From Roseovarius indicus (lineage in GTDB: Bacteria; Pseudomonadota; Alphaproteobacteria; Rhodobacterales; Rhodobacteraceae), in NCBI RefSeq assembly GCF_008728195.1, contig NZ_CP031598.1, forward strand, positions 1,488,001 to 1,552,000: a DNA stretch of 64,000 bases, written 5' to 3'. Of this stretch, positions 1 to 8,721 are shown in pieces. The notes under the pieces are model-generated. The model searched no databases and was not told the DNA's origin. It was given only the letters and a program-made list of their open reading frames with translations. Position numbers and translations under genes: made by a program. Numbering within the stretch: position 1 is the first letter of the stretch; each line of letters starts with the position of its first letter.

Positions 1-10
1 ATTTCTGGTA

Positions 11-42
11 CCGTAAAAATACGGGCTCAGTCAGAAGACTGA
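11..42 (+). promoter_or_regulatory. Two adjacent hairpins in the flagellin 5' leader
   Basis: Two perfect short inverted repeats follow each other just before the flagellin ribosome site. The first is CCGTA/TACGG (11-15 and 20-24) around an AAAA loop. The second is TCAGTC/GACTGA (27-32 and 37-42) around an AGAA loop. A strong AAGGAG ribosome site lies at about 56-61. In Caulobacter, FlbT acts on the structured 5' leader of flagellin mRNA; flbT is present in this window, so these hairpins are a plausible target. That role is inference. Confidence 0.45.
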
Positions 43-70
43 AATAAATAGAGAAGAAGGAGAGCAGGAA

Positions 71-898
71 ATGTCGTCCATTCTCACCAATAACTCCGCG
101 ATGGTCGCACTGGCCACGTTGAACAACGTCAACCGTGGACTGAACGAAACCCAGAACCGCGTTTCCAGCGGCCTGGCCATTCGTTCGGGTAAGGAAAACG
201 CGGCCTACTTCGCGATTTCTGAAACGATGTCCGCCGATAGCGGCATGTTCAAGGCCGTGAACGAGGGCCTGACATCCACCAAGAACTCCGTCGCGACAGC
301 GCGCCTCGGCGCAGAGACCGTAAGCGATCTGGCCGAGCAGATGGTCGAACGGATCGCCTTCGCGCAAGGCAACGGTATCAACAAGGCAGACGTCCAGTCG
401 GAACTTGAGGCGCTTGCCGGCCGCATCCAGTCCACCATCGATCAGGCCACGTTCAATGGCGACGACCTCGTCGGCGCCGCGTCGACGTCGGTTTCGGTCG
501 TTACGGGTATCACGCGGTCCGGTGGTTCATTCGCGACCACCACGATCAGCTTCGACACCGTCAACCTTCAGTCGATCCATGACAACCTTGCCGCAATCGA
601 CGTCACCGACTCCGGCTCGACCATGGAGGCAAAGCTTCAAGCCGCTGAGGCAGAGCTGGCCTTGGCCGTGACCGCAGCGACGTCTCTTGGTGTTACGGAA
701 AAGACGCTCGAGGGCCAGCAGATGTTCCTGGAGTCGCTGACCGATACGCTCGACAGCGGTATCAGCTCGATGGTTGACGCCAACATGGAGGAAGAGGCCG
801 CCAGGCTTCAGGCCTACCAGGTACAGCAGCAGCTGGCCACGCAATCGCTCTCGATTGCGAACCAGGCGCCGCAGAACATTCTCAGCCTTTTCCGGTAA
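71..898 (+). CDS. fliC: Flagellin
   Basis: This is the filament subunit, exported by the flagellar type III system and polymerised outside the cell. The N-terminus (about residues 1-140) and C-terminus (about 190-275) have the conserved flagellin coiled-coil pattern, with NNVNRGLNETQNRVSSGLAI near the start and an ending in NILSLFR. At 275 residues it is short: the variable outer D2/D3 domains are essentially absent, as is common in alphaproteobacterial flagellins. A strong ribosome site (AAGGAG) precedes the ATG. It converges on fliI, with a large GC hairpin between them. Its promoter lies mostly beyond the left edge. FlbT and FlaF encoded at 17094-17915 are the expected post-transcriptional partners. 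Confidence 0.95.
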   Translation: MSSILTNNSAMVALATLNNVNRGLNETQNRVSSGLAIRSGKENAAYFAISETMSADSGMFKAVNEGLTSTKNSVATARLGAETVSDLAEQMVERIAFAQGNGINKADVQSELEALAGRIQSTIDQATFNGDDLVGAASTSVSVVTGITRSGGSFATTTISFDTVNLQSIHDNLAAIDVTDSGSTMEAKLQAAEAELALAVTAATSLGVTEKTLEGQQMFLESLTDTLDSGISSMVDANMEEEAARLQAYQVQQQLATQSLSIANQAPQNILSLFR

Positions 899-1005
899 TG
901 TCTCGCTAGACCTTCCTGATCAGTAACGAGTGACAGCCGGGTATTGAAAGCCCTGGGTTTCGTAACAATTGGAAGGTGACTTTCGGCACTCCAAACTGGA
1001 AAGTT

Positions 1006-1033
1006 CCGGCCGTTGGGTTTTCCCGGCGGCCGG
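1006..1033. terminator. GC-rich hairpin between convergent fliC and fliI
   Basis: A 12-bp stem (1006-1017 with 1022-1033) encloses a TTTT loop. Ten pairs are Watson-Crick and two are T over G, which can wobble in the + strand RNA. It lies 108 bp after the flagellin stop and 44 bp after the fliI stop. No long T-run follows, so factor-independent function is uncertain, but position and strength fit a bidirectional transcript end. Confidence 0.6.
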
Positions 1034-1077
1034 ATCGTCGGCAGGCAAGGCAGGGTGCATACCCCGTCTGTAACGCG

Positions 1078-2433
1078 TTACTGCGGTAGGTCTGCCAACG
1101 GGTCGTCAGCTCCGGCTTCCAGCACCATTCGGTAAATGGCAGCAAAGCTTTCATCCTGAGAAATTTTTTCTGTCCGCGACTGTGACAGGAACTGATTGGC
1201 TTGACGAAAGAACCGAACGGCAATGTCGACTTCCTTGTCCGAGCCAATCTGATACGCCCCAACGCGGATCAAGTCTTCCATGTCGGCGTATCGCGCCAAC
1301 ATGCGGCGTGCGGCAAGCATCACCCGGTATTCCTCCGGCGTGTGGCAGTCGGGCAGCATCCGGGAAATCGAACGCTGAACGTTGATTGCCGGGTACCGAT
1401 CCTGCTCGGCAATCTTTCTGTCCAGTACGAGGTGGCCATCCAGGATGCCGCGGATCGAGTCCGCGACAGGTTCATTCATGTCATCGCCTTCAACCAGAAC
1501 GGTGTAGATGCCGGTTATGTCGCCTTCCTTTTCAGGCCCGGGCCCGGCGCGCTCGAGCAGGTGCGGGAGTTCGGAAAAGACGGTGGGGGGATAGCCGCGG
1601 GTCGTCGGGGGTTCGCCGCCGGCAAGACCGATTTCTCGCTGCGCCATGGCAAACCGGGTGACGCTGTCGATCAGAAGCAGAACCTGCCGGCCGGCGCTTC
1701 GAAAATGCTCTGCGACCGCGGTCGCCGTCCACGCAGCCTGCCGCCGCAGCAGTGGGGATTCGTCTCCGGTGGAGACGACGATTACCGATCGTGCCATGCC
1801 TTCATCACCGAGATAATCCTGAATGAATTCGCGGGCTTCGCGGCTGCGTTCGCCGACCAAGCCGATAACGACAACATCCACATCGGTGTTGCGCGCCAAC
1901 ATAGCAGTTAGAGTGGACTTCCCCACACCGGAGCCTGCGAAAATGCCCAACCGCTGACCGCGACACAATGGTGTGAAAACATCGATGCACGTGATGCCTG
2001 TCGAGAGCTTTTCACCCACTCTGCGCCGGTCGAATGTCTTAGGGGGCGACGATCGTGTTCCGCGCCCATGGCCAAGCCGCTTACGGCCCTGTGCACGTGA
2101 AATCGGAGCGCCCAGTGCATCTACGACTGTGCCAATCCAGCTATCGTTCGGGAAAATCTGCGTTCCGCCAGAGATCAACTCGACGCGGTCGCCCGCCGTG
2201 ATCCCGTCCCAGGACCCGAATGGAAGCAGAACAAGGCCGTCGTCCTGCACTCCGACGGCCTCGGCCTCGACAGATCCGCTGCGGCCGTACACGCGGCATC
2301 GGCTCCCAATACCGGCAGCGCGCTGCAAGCCGCCCGCGAACAAGGACATGCCAATAACTGCGCGAACTTGGCCATGTATTGTTTCCGGGCAAATCCTGCT
2401 AATCTCGTCGACCAGCGCCGTAAATGTGGACAT
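1078..2433 (-). CDS. fliI: Flagellum-specific ATPase FliI
   Basis: This is the hexameric ATPase at the cytoplasmic entrance of the flagellar type III export gate; it works with FliH to unfold and deliver substrates. The 451 residues match the usual length. A Walker A loop GSGVGKST lies at about residues 167-174, Walker B VLLLIDS near 250, and the F1-beta-like core continues to the C-terminus. The N-terminal beta-barrel domain spans about 20-95. It starts at an ATG and is transcribed away from flgB, sharing a 70-bp divergent control region that carries a near-consensus CtrA box. The stop lies in the convergent region with flagellin. Confidence 0.95.
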   Translation of the reverse strand: MSTFTALVDEISRICPETIHGQVRAVIGMSLFAGGLQRAAGIGSRCRVYGRSGSVEAEAVGVQDDGLVLLPFGSWDGITAGDRVELISGGTQIFPNDSWIGTVVDALGAPISRAQGRKRLGHGRGTRSSPPKTFDRRRVGEKLSTGITCIDVFTPLCRGQRLGIFAGSGVGKSTLTAMLARNTDVDVVVIGLVGERSREAREFIQDYLGDEGMARSVIVVSTGDESPLLRRQAAWTATAVAEHFRSAGRQVLLLIDSVTRFAMAQREIGLAGGEPPTTRGYPPTVFSELPHLLERAGPGPEKEGDITGIYTVLVEGDDMNEPVADSIRGILDGHLVLDRKIAEQDRYPAINVQRSISRMLPDCHTPEEYRVMLAARRMLARYADMEDLIRVGAYQIGSDKEVDIAVRFFRQANQFLSQSRTEKISQDESFAAIYRMVLEAGADDPLADLPQ

Positions 2434-2440
2434 ACAAGAA

Positions 2441-2455
2441 TAAATCCCCTATTAA
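2441..2455. promoter_or_regulatory. Near-consensus CtrA box between fliI and flgB
   Basis: TAAA-N7-TTAA matches the CtrA full site TTAA-N7-TTAA at 7 of 8 positions and sits 8 bp upstream of the fliI start, inside the divergent fliI/flgB region. CtrA is the known master activator of flagellar genes in alphaproteobacteria. Binding here is inferred. Confidence 0.4.
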
Positions 2456-2503
2456 TACATTTACTACTTGCTATACTTAGCACAGTTCTTGGGGGTGTCT
2501 ATA

Positions 2504-2857
2504 ATGAACTTCGGTCAAACCAGCTTGTTCGAACTCGCGTCTCAGCGGCTGCAATGGCTGTCGGATCGGCAAAGGGTCGTTTCTCAGAACATCGCGAACG
2601 CGGATGTATCCGGATACAGGGCCCGCAATGTGGAGAGCTTCGAGGCGTATCTTTCCCGGGCGGATGGCGCGGACAAGCTGCCTTCTGCCGAGGTGGTGAA
2701 GGCCGAAACGCAATGGGGAAGCGATATGACCGGAAACAACGTGGTTCTCGAAGACCAGATACTTCAGGCGCGCACTGCTGCCGGCGAGTATCGCATGGCG
2801 GCAGCGCTCTACCGAAAGGCACATGACATGATGCTGGCTGTGGCCGGGCGCAGGTAA
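2504..2857 (+). CDS. flgB: Flagellar basal-body rod protein FlgB
   Basis: A proximal rod subunit in the periplasm. The start at 2504 (MNFGQTSLFELA) is preferred over an in-frame upstream ATG because a GGGGG ribosome site lies at about 2491-2495. The 117-residue product has the rod-family signature RVVSQNIANADVSGYRA and the C-terminal helix. It is shorter than the enterobacterial protein, as is normal in this group. It is the first gene of flgB-flgC-fliE-fliQ, with 9 bp to flgC. Confidence 0.92.
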   Translation: MNFGQTSLFELASQRLQWLSDRQRVVSQNIANADVSGYRARNVESFEAYLSRADGADKLPSAEVVKAETQWGSDMTGNNVVLEDQILQARTAAGEYRMAAALYRKAHDMMLAVAGRR

Positions 2858-2866
2858 GGGGACAAC

Positions 2867-3277
2867 ATGGATTCGCTCAAGTCAATATCCGCCATAGCCG
2901 CAAGCGGCATGCGCGCGCAGAGCGAGCGCCTGCGCATCGTTTCCGAAAACGTGGCGAACTCCAGTTCAACTGCAGAAGAGGCGGGGGGCGATCCATACCG
3001 CCGCAAGACGGTTTCGTTCGGCTCGACGATCGACCCGACCACGGGTGCGGCGATGGTTGAACTGAGCAAGATCGGCGAAGATACGAGTGGGTTCCGGTCG
3101 CGCTACGACCCCGCGCACCCGGCTGCGGATGAAAACGGTTACGTCAAGTTGCCGAACGTGAACCCGTTGATCGAGATGAGCAACATGCGTGAGGCGGCGC
3201 GCAGTTATGAAACCAACCTTTCAATGCTCGAGAATGCCTCGGAAATGCGCAGCCTTCTGATCGACTTGTTGAAATAG
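2867..3277 (+). CDS. flgC: Flagellar basal-body rod protein FlgC
   Basis: A proximal rod subunit partnered with FlgB. The 136 residues are the family length. The N-terminal rod signature (RIVSENVANSSSTAEEAGG) and the conserved C-terminal NPLIEMSNMREAARSYETN are both visible. It lies in tight operon spacing between flgB and fliE. Confidence 0.95.
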   Translation: MDSLKSISAIAASGMRAQSERLRIVSENVANSSSTAEEAGGDPYRRKTVSFGSTIDPTTGAAMVELSKIGEDTSGFRSRYDPAHPAADENGYVKLPNVNPLIEMSNMREAARSYETNLSMLENASEMRSLLIDLLK

Positions 3278-3286
3278 GACCAGACC

Positions 3287-3607
3287 ATGACCGACTTTTC
3301 AGCCATAAGATCCGCGGTAAATGTCCAGTCCGCCTATGACGTGGCCAAGCAGAACAAGGCCAAAGCCCAGGATCCGGCGCAGGCAGACCAGACCAGCTTT
3401 TCCGACCTTGTCGCAAAGAGCGCGTCGAGCGCTGTTGACACCGTTCGTCAAGGGGATGCGACCGCCCTCGCAGGACTTGCCGGACAGGCCGGTTTGCAGC
3501 AGGTCGTCGAGGCGACAATGGCCATGGAAAGCACCGTCCAGGTGTCCGTGGCGCTGCGAGACAAGTTCGTCGAAGCCTACCAGGAAATCATTCGCATGCC
3601 GATCTAG
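3287..3607 (+). CDS. fliE: Flagellar hook-basal body protein FliE
   Basis: FliE is the adaptor joining the MS ring and export gate to the rod. At 106 residues it has the family length, and the C-terminal half carries the conserved pattern QVVEATMAMESTVQVSVALR followed by a VEAYQEI-type motif. It is 9 bp after flgC and 32 bp before fliQ, in one operon. Confidence 0.93.
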   Translation: MTDFSAIRSAVNVQSAYDVAKQNKAKAQDPAQADQTSFSDLVAKSASSAVDTVRQGDATALAGLAGQAGLQQVVEATMAMESTVQVSVALRDKFVEAYQEIIRMPI

Positions 3608-3639
3608 TCCGGCGGCCACTCGATCGGATCAGGGCACAC

Positions 3640-3909
3640 ATGGATACCACCAGCGCACATGAAATCATTCGCCTGACGATTTCCACGATTCTTTGGGCAT
3701 CTGCCCCTGTCCTTGCTGTTGCGTTGATTGTCGGCCTCGTTATCGCATTCGTGCAGGCGCTGACACAGATACAGGAAATGACCCTGACCTTCGTGCCGAA
3801 GATCGTGGCCATTTTCGTGGTGGTCATCATAACGTTGCCCTTTATTTTCTCGAGGCTCACGTTCTTGTCCAATAGGGTCTTCGACCTGATTGTCAGCGGT
3901 GGTATCTGA
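3640..3909 (+). CDS. fliQ: Flagellar export gate protein FliQ
   Basis: A small inner-membrane component of the FliPQR export gate. It has 89 residues with two hydrophobic segments (about 15-38 and 52-75) separated by the conserved ALTQIQEMTLTFVPK loop. It sits within the operon, and its stop lies immediately before or overlaps the transglycosylase start. Confidence 0.95.
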   Translation: MDTTSAHEIIRLTISTILWASAPVLAVALIVGLVIAFVQALTQIQEMTLTFVPKIVAIFVVVIITLPFIFSRLTFLSNRVFDLIVSGGI

Positions 3910-3910
3910 G

Positions 3911-4717
3911 GTGCGAGCAGCAGCCAGATCCGCAGGGGCACTGCTGCTCGGTATCCTTGCCGCGGGCCTACTGCCCACAAACGGCCCCAAAGCGGAACTC
4001 TGGGCAGGCTTCTACACATCCATGACAGAGAAACGCCCGGCTGCCTCGATGGCGCCGGGCAGCAAGGCGTCGGACACGGTGTGCCTGTCGGCCATTTTGG
4101 ACGCCCAGAAAAGACATGGAATTCCCAACAACCTGCTTCTTGCAATCGGCCTTCAGGAGGCGGGCAGGCTTGCCAACAATGAGCTGACGGTCTGGCCCTG
4201 GACAGTCAATGCGGAAGGCGAGGGGCGGTTTTTCGCAAGTCGCGAGCACATGTTGGAGTGGGTTGAGGACAAGCGCGCTCAGGGCGTCACGTCTATCGAC
4301 GTGGGATGTATGCAAATCAATCTGAAATGGCACAAAGGCGCGTTTTCCTCTCTGGAAGATGCCGCGACCCCCCGCGCGAATGTGGACTATGCAGCGCGGT
4401 TTCTGCTGTCGCTCTACCGGGACACCGGCAACTGGTGGCAAGCTGCGGGCCGCTATCACTCGGCCACGCCGCAGTTCAAGCAGAGGTATCTCGCAAAGCT
4501 GGAATCCAACCTTGCCGCGGCGACGCGCCTCTTTGACGCGCAGGCGAACGTTCCCATGCAAGTCAGAAGCGGGCCTGCCGCCGCTGACGAAACTCCAGCG
4601 CCGCCGGTTTTCTGGGGGGGCGGCAACCTGGAAGACTCCTCAGGCACGATGAGCTTCTCGATCTATTCGAAACATGCCCTCCAACCGGTCTTGCCGGGCT
4701 ACAAAGAGTGGTTTTGA
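3911..4717 (+). CDS. Flagellum-associated lytic transglycosylase (SLT domain)
   Basis: A predicted periplasmic peptidoglycan lytic transglycosylase that would open the wall for rod assembly, replacing the muramidase half of enteric FlgJ. The GTG at 3911 follows the fliQ stop directly and gives a good export signal (about residues 1-25); a TTG at 3890 overlapping fliQ is possible. The SLT domain spans about residues 55-200: ILDAQKRHGIPNNLLLAIGL, then a candidate catalytic Glu in LQEAG, the VGCMQINLKWH motif, and AAGRYHS. The position between fliQ and flhA is typical for this group (PleA-like). The exact start is uncertain. Confidence 0.85.
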   Translation: MRAAARSAGALLLGILAAGLLPTNGPKAELWAGFYTSMTEKRPAASMAPGSKASDTVCLSAILDAQKRHGIPNNLLLAIGLQEAGRLANNELTVWPWTVNAEGEGRFFASREHMLEWVEDKRAQGVTSIDVGCMQINLKWHKGAFSSLEDAATPRANVDYAARFLLSLYRDTGNWWQAAGRYHSATPQFKQRYLAKLESNLAAATRLFDAQANVPMQVRSGPAAADETPAPPVFWGGGNLEDSSGTMSFSIYSKHALQPVLPGYKEWF

Positions 4718-4724
4718 AACCTCA

Positions 4725-6818
4725 ATGAACGTTCGCATTGCAAACAGCAGCCTCTCCTGGACCAGTTTCGGCGGGAACCATCGTGATATCGGCTTTGCCG
4801 TTGGCGTCATGCTTATTCTTGCGGTGCTGTTTGTACCTCTCCCGCCTTCAATTCTGGATTTTGGCCTAGCGGTTTCGCTGTCGTTGTCAGTGCTCATCCT
4901 CATGGTCGCCCTCTGGATCAGCACCCCTCTCGACTTCAACTCCTTTCCGACACTTCTTCTGGTCGTCACGATGTTGCGCTTGGCGCTCAATGTGTCCTCG
5001 ACCCGCCTGATCCTGAGTGAAGGGCACAATGGTCCCGGTGCAGCCGGAAGCGTGATCGAGGGGTTTGCCCACTTCATCGTTGGAGGGGATTACGTCATCG
5101 GGATCGTGATTTTTGCCATCCTCGTGACGATTAACTTCATCGTGATTACAAAGGGTTCGACACGAATTGCAGAAGTTGCCGCGCGCTTCTCACTCGACGC
5201 CATGCCTGGCAAGCAAATGGCAATCGACGCCGATCTGAGCGCCGGTGCCATCACCGACGAGGAGGCTCGCGAGCGGCGCAAGACCCTGGAAGAGGAAAGT
5301 GCCTTTTTTGGCGCGATGGACGGCGCATCCAAATTCGTTCGGGGCGATGCCGTGGCAGGGATCATCATCACGTTCATCAACGTGGTTGGCGGGATTCTAA
5401 TCGGTATTGCTAGCCATGAGCTGAGCGTGGGGCAAGCGCTCGGACGGTATACTGTCCTGACCATCGGGGATGGTCTGGTGACGCAAATTCCTGCTCTGGT
5501 CGTGTCTCTTGCCGCGGGCGTGCTGGTCACCAAGGGTGGAACGAAGGGCGCCGCGAACGAAGCCGTTCTGAGCCAGCTCAGCAACTTTCCGAAAGCCCTG
5601 TTCATGGCTGCCGGTCTGACGCTGTGCGTTGGCCTGTTGCCGGGCTTTCCACTTTCGATTTTCTTTCCGCTCGCCGCTGCGATCGCGGCGCTCGGTTACT
5701 TCGTGAACGCGGCGGAACAGAAGCGCCGCCGGGAAGCGGCCGCAGAGGAGAGCCGTGCCAAGGAGCCTGTGTTGTCGGAAAGCGAGGCGATTTCCGATCT
5801 CCTCAAGGTCGATGATCTGCGCCTCAATCTCGGTTCGGCCCTGGTCCCGCTGATCACATCCGTCGATGCGGCTCTTCCTGGGAAGGTCAAGAGCTTGCGA
5901 AACCTGTTCATCCAGGATTTCGGCTTTGTCCTGCCACCTGTGCGCATTAAGGACGATGCCGGCTTGCCGTCTCACGAGTACTCCGTCGAACTGCAGGGCG
6001 TGGAAACGGCGCGCGGCGAAGTCAGGCCATTGATGATGATGGTCATTGATCCAAGTGGCAAAGACATCACCCTTCCCGGTATCCGCACCCGAGAACCCAC
6101 ATTCGGGCTGAACGCTGTCTGGGTAGATGACTCGCGGGCCTCCGAGGCCGAGATGCAAGGATTGACGGTTGTCGATCCGGAAAGCGTCATCACGACCCAT
6201 CTGACCGAGGTGATCAAGGAGCATATGCCGGAGATCCTGACATACGCCGCGACCCAGAAGCTCATCGACGAATTGCCAAAGGAATATCAGAAACTTCTTT
6301 CGGATTGCGGCAGCAGCACACCGCCAACCGTGGTGCTGCAGCATGTCTTGCAATCGCTCCTTGGCGAAAGGGTGTCGATTAGAAACCTGCCCCGGATCAT
6401 CGAGGCCGTCGCCGAGGCGGCCTCGAACACGCAAAAGATACAAACCATTGTGGAATATGTGCGCGGAAGACTGGCCAAACAGATCTGTCAATCGCTGGCG
6501 GATATGTCCGGGTATGTTCCGGCAATCGGTCTGAGCCCTGAATGGGAGCAGGAGATCACAAACGCGATTTCAAGAACCGATGGGGAAGAGACGTTTCTGA
6601 TGTCCCCGAAACGGGTTCAGGAGCTTGTCATCGCCATCCGCAAGGAAATCCAGAAACACTCGGAAAGTGATAAATGGCCGGCCCTTCTCGTTTCGCCGGC
6701 GGCGCGCCCGTACGTCCGGTCGGTTCTTGAGCGTGTAAGTCCCACGACCCCGGTCATTTCCCACAACGAGGTTCACCGCAAGGCATCTTTGCGGACGGTG
6801 GGCACCGTGGGCGGCTAA
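4725..6818 (+). CDS. flhA: Flagellar biosynthesis protein FlhA
   Basis: The major inner-membrane export gate protein, whose cytoplasmic ring selects substrates. About 697 residues from the ATG at 4725, 7 bp after the transglycosylase stop; an in-frame ATG at 4674 would overlap the previous gene by 44 bp and is less likely. Residues about 20-320 contain eight hydrophobic segments and the conserved cytoplasmic FHIPEP-type loop (SLDAMPGKQMAIDADLSAG). The large C-terminal domain begins near 350. The stop is one base before the fliR start. Confidence 0.96.
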   Translation: MNVRIANSSLSWTSFGGNHRDIGFAVGVMLILAVLFVPLPPSILDFGLAVSLSLSVLILMVALWISTPLDFNSFPTLLLVVTMLRLALNVSSTRLILSEGHNGPGAAGSVIEGFAHFIVGGDYVIGIVIFAILVTINFIVITKGSTRIAEVAARFSLDAMPGKQMAIDADLSAGAITDEEARERRKTLEEESAFFGAMDGASKFVRGDAVAGIIITFINVVGGILIGIASHELSVGQALGRYTVLTIGDGLVTQIPALVVSLAAGVLVTKGGTKGAANEAVLSQLSNFPKALFMAAGLTLCVGLLPGFPLSIFFPLAAAIAALGYFVNAAEQKRRREAAAEESRAKEPVLSESEAISDLLKVDDLRLNLGSALVPLITSVDAALPGKVKSLRNLFIQDFGFVLPPVRIKDDAGLPSHEYSVELQGVETARGEVRPLMMMVIDPSGKDITLPGIRTREPTFGLNAVWVDDSRASEAEMQGLTVVDPESVITTHLTEVIKEHMPEILTYAATQKLIDELPKEYQKLLSDCGSSTPPTVVLQHVLQSLLGERVSIRNLPRIIEAVAEAASNTQKIQTIVEYVRGRLAKQICQSLADMSGYVPAIGLSPEWEQEITNAISRTDGEETFLMSPKRVQELVIAIRKEIQKHSESDKWPALLVSPAARPYVRSVLERVSPTTPVISHNEVHRKASLRTVGTVGG

Positions 6819-6819
6819 G

Positions 6820-7575
6820 ATGGGCATCGACGACTTTGTCGCGGAACTGATTTTTGGGTATCTGGCAGTAGTCGCGCGTATCGGCGCGGCGCTGATGTTC
6901 ATGCCTGCGTTCGGAGAGGCGCAGTTCCCGGTTCGTACAAGGCTGTCCTTTTCCCTGGTGCTTTGTGCCGCGCTCTATCCTGTTGTGCCTACACCTGCCG
7001 CGATGCCCGACAATACCGTGGCGATTGCCCTGCTATTGGGGTCGGAAGTTACGATCGGGCTATGGATGGGCCTTGCCGGTCGCGTGTTTTTGTCGGCCAT
7101 GCAGTTTGCAGGCAACCAGATCGGGCAGGTGATCGGCTTGGCAAATGCCTTCGGGCCTTCCTTCGGCTCGTTCGAGGGGGCAACCATGGTTGCAACATTA
7201 CTGCTAATCAGCACCATCACCGTGATCTTCGCGACCGACGCGCACCACATGATCCTCATTGCCCTGGTGCAGAGCTACGATGTCTTCACCCCTGGAAATG
7301 TCATCGTCGGGGATCTTGCTGAAACGATGGTTCGAGTCGGATCGCATAGCCTTTACCTGGGCACTGCCGTTGCCGCGCCTTTCTTTGTCATGGGAGTGAT
7401 CTTGAACCTTGGCATGGGGCTGGCGAACCGTATGATGCCGCAACTTCCCGTCTTCTTTGTGGCCGCGTCACTGTTGATCGGGATCGGGTTTTTGATTCTG
7501 CTAGTGGCCACACCCTCCGCGATCACCTTTTTCATTGGGGATTTTGTTGAATGGCTAACTCTGTTCCAACTCTGA
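6820..7575 (+). CDS. fliR: Flagellar export gate protein FliR
   Basis: An inner-membrane component of the export gate. It has 251 residues with about six hydrophobic segments and conserved NQIGQVIGLANAFGPSFGS in the middle. It is packed between flhA and flhB (6 bp to flhB), indicating one flhA-fliR-flhB transcript. Confidence 0.95.
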   Translation: MGIDDFVAELIFGYLAVVARIGAALMFMPAFGEAQFPVRTRLSFSLVLCAALYPVVPTPAAMPDNTVAIALLLGSEVTIGLWMGLAGRVFLSAMQFAGNQIGQVIGLANAFGPSFGSFEGATMVATLLLISTITVIFATDAHHMILIALVQSYDVFTPGNVIVGDLAETMVRVGSHSLYLGTAVAAPFFVMGVILNLGMGLANRMMPQLPVFFVAASLLIGIGFLILLVATPSAITFFIGDFVEWLTLFQL

Positions 7576-7581
7576 TCCGAT

Positions 7582-8712
7582 ATGTCTGAAGAGCAGGACA
7601 AGGACACCAAGACAGAAGAGCCGACCGAGAAGCGGATCAGAGACGCGTACCGGAAAGGCGATGTGCCGGCATCACGCGAGACAGGCAATATGGTGGTCGT
7701 TCTCGCGCTTCTTGGCATCGCGGCATTCGCGCTTCCGATGCAAGTAGATAAATTGATCGGGTCGCTGGCCGTATTGATCGAAGATGCGGGGCAGGTGGTG
7801 GTCGGGAACGGACAGGTCGGCCTCAACGATCTGCAGGATGCCTCAAGCGCTGCCCTTTCAGGATTGGTCAGCGCGATCCTTCCGGTCTTCGCAATCCTCA
7901 TGGCCGGAGCTCTGTTCGGAGCGCTGATACAGGGTATCACCGTAGTTTCCCCCGAACGGATCAGGCCGAAGCTGTCTAAGATTTCCCCAAAGGAAGGCTT
8001 GAAGAGACTGTTCTCTTTGCGCTCTTTCGTGGAATTCGCGAAGAACCTTGTAAAGGTCCTGGCAGTGGGCGCGCTGGCCGTCTGGGTGACGAACCGCGCG
8101 GTTCAGGATATCTGGGCCGGGCTTGGCTTTATCCCCGAGTATCTTCCCAGTTACATCGTGGCGCACGCCAAGCAGTTGTTGATTTGGACAGCCTGCCTAC
8201 TGGTGCCGATAGCCGTGTTGGACATTCTCTGGCGTCGCTACGATTGGCGACGGCGTCAGATGATGACCCTCAAGGAAGTTCGTGACGAACTGAAGGAAAC
8301 GGAAGGCAACCCTGAAGTCCGTGCCAGGCGGGCGAGATTGCGGCGAGAGCGTTCTCAGCAGAGGGTCGCAGTGGCCGTACCGCTTGCAAATCTCGTTCTG
8401 ACCAATCCGACGCACTTCGCGGTTGCGCTGAAATACGATCCCCAAACCGATATCGCACCTGTCTGCGTGGCCAAAGGTGCGGATAACCTCGCATTTCGGA
8501 TTCGCGAACTGGCATTCGAGCACGATATTCCGGTCATTGAGAACAAGCCTCTGGCACGGCTGCTGTTCGACGTCGCCGACCTCGACGAGATAGTCCCGGC
8601 CGAGCAATGGGAAGCTGTCGCTGAAATCGTCAGCTTTGTCATGGCCCTGAAAGAGCGCGGCGTCACGCGAAAGCTTCCGCCAGGTTCAGGGCTGCTGAAG
8701 CGTCCGGTCTAG
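7582..8712 (+). CDS. flhB: Flagellar export switch protein FlhB
   Basis: An export gate protein that switches substrate class from rod/hook to filament by self-cleavage. It has 376 residues. The N-terminus carries the conserved EPTEKRIRDAYRKGDVPASRE, followed by four membrane segments. The autocleavage motif NPTH is present with Asn at about residue 275. It is the last gene of the forward run and converges with the motE-like gene 9 bp away. Confidence 0.96.
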   Translation: MSEEQDKDTKTEEPTEKRIRDAYRKGDVPASRETGNMVVVLALLGIAAFALPMQVDKLIGSLAVLIEDAGQVVVGNGQVGLNDLQDASSAALSGLVSAILPVFAILMAGALFGALIQGITVVSPERIRPKLSKISPKEGLKRLFSLRSFVEFAKNLVKVLAVGALAVWVTNRAVQDIWAGLGFIPEYLPSYIVAHAKQLLIWTACLLVPIAVLDILWRRYDWRRRQMMTLKEVRDELKETEGNPEVRARRARLRRERSQQRVAVAVPLANLVLTNPTHFAVALKYDPQTDIAPVCVAKGADNLAFRIRELAFEHDIPVIENKPLARLLFDVADLDEIVPAEQWEAVAEIVSFVMALKERGVTRKLPPGSGLLKRPV

Positions 8713-8721
8713 GCCGACCGG

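Noticed and set aside
4674..4724. Upstream in-frame ATG for flhA
   Set aside because: It would overlap the transglycosylase gene by 44 bp and adds a non-conserved basic stretch before the normal FlhA N-terminus.
5397..6491. Minus-strand open frame opposite flhA
   Set aside because: Shadow of flhA with no independent support.
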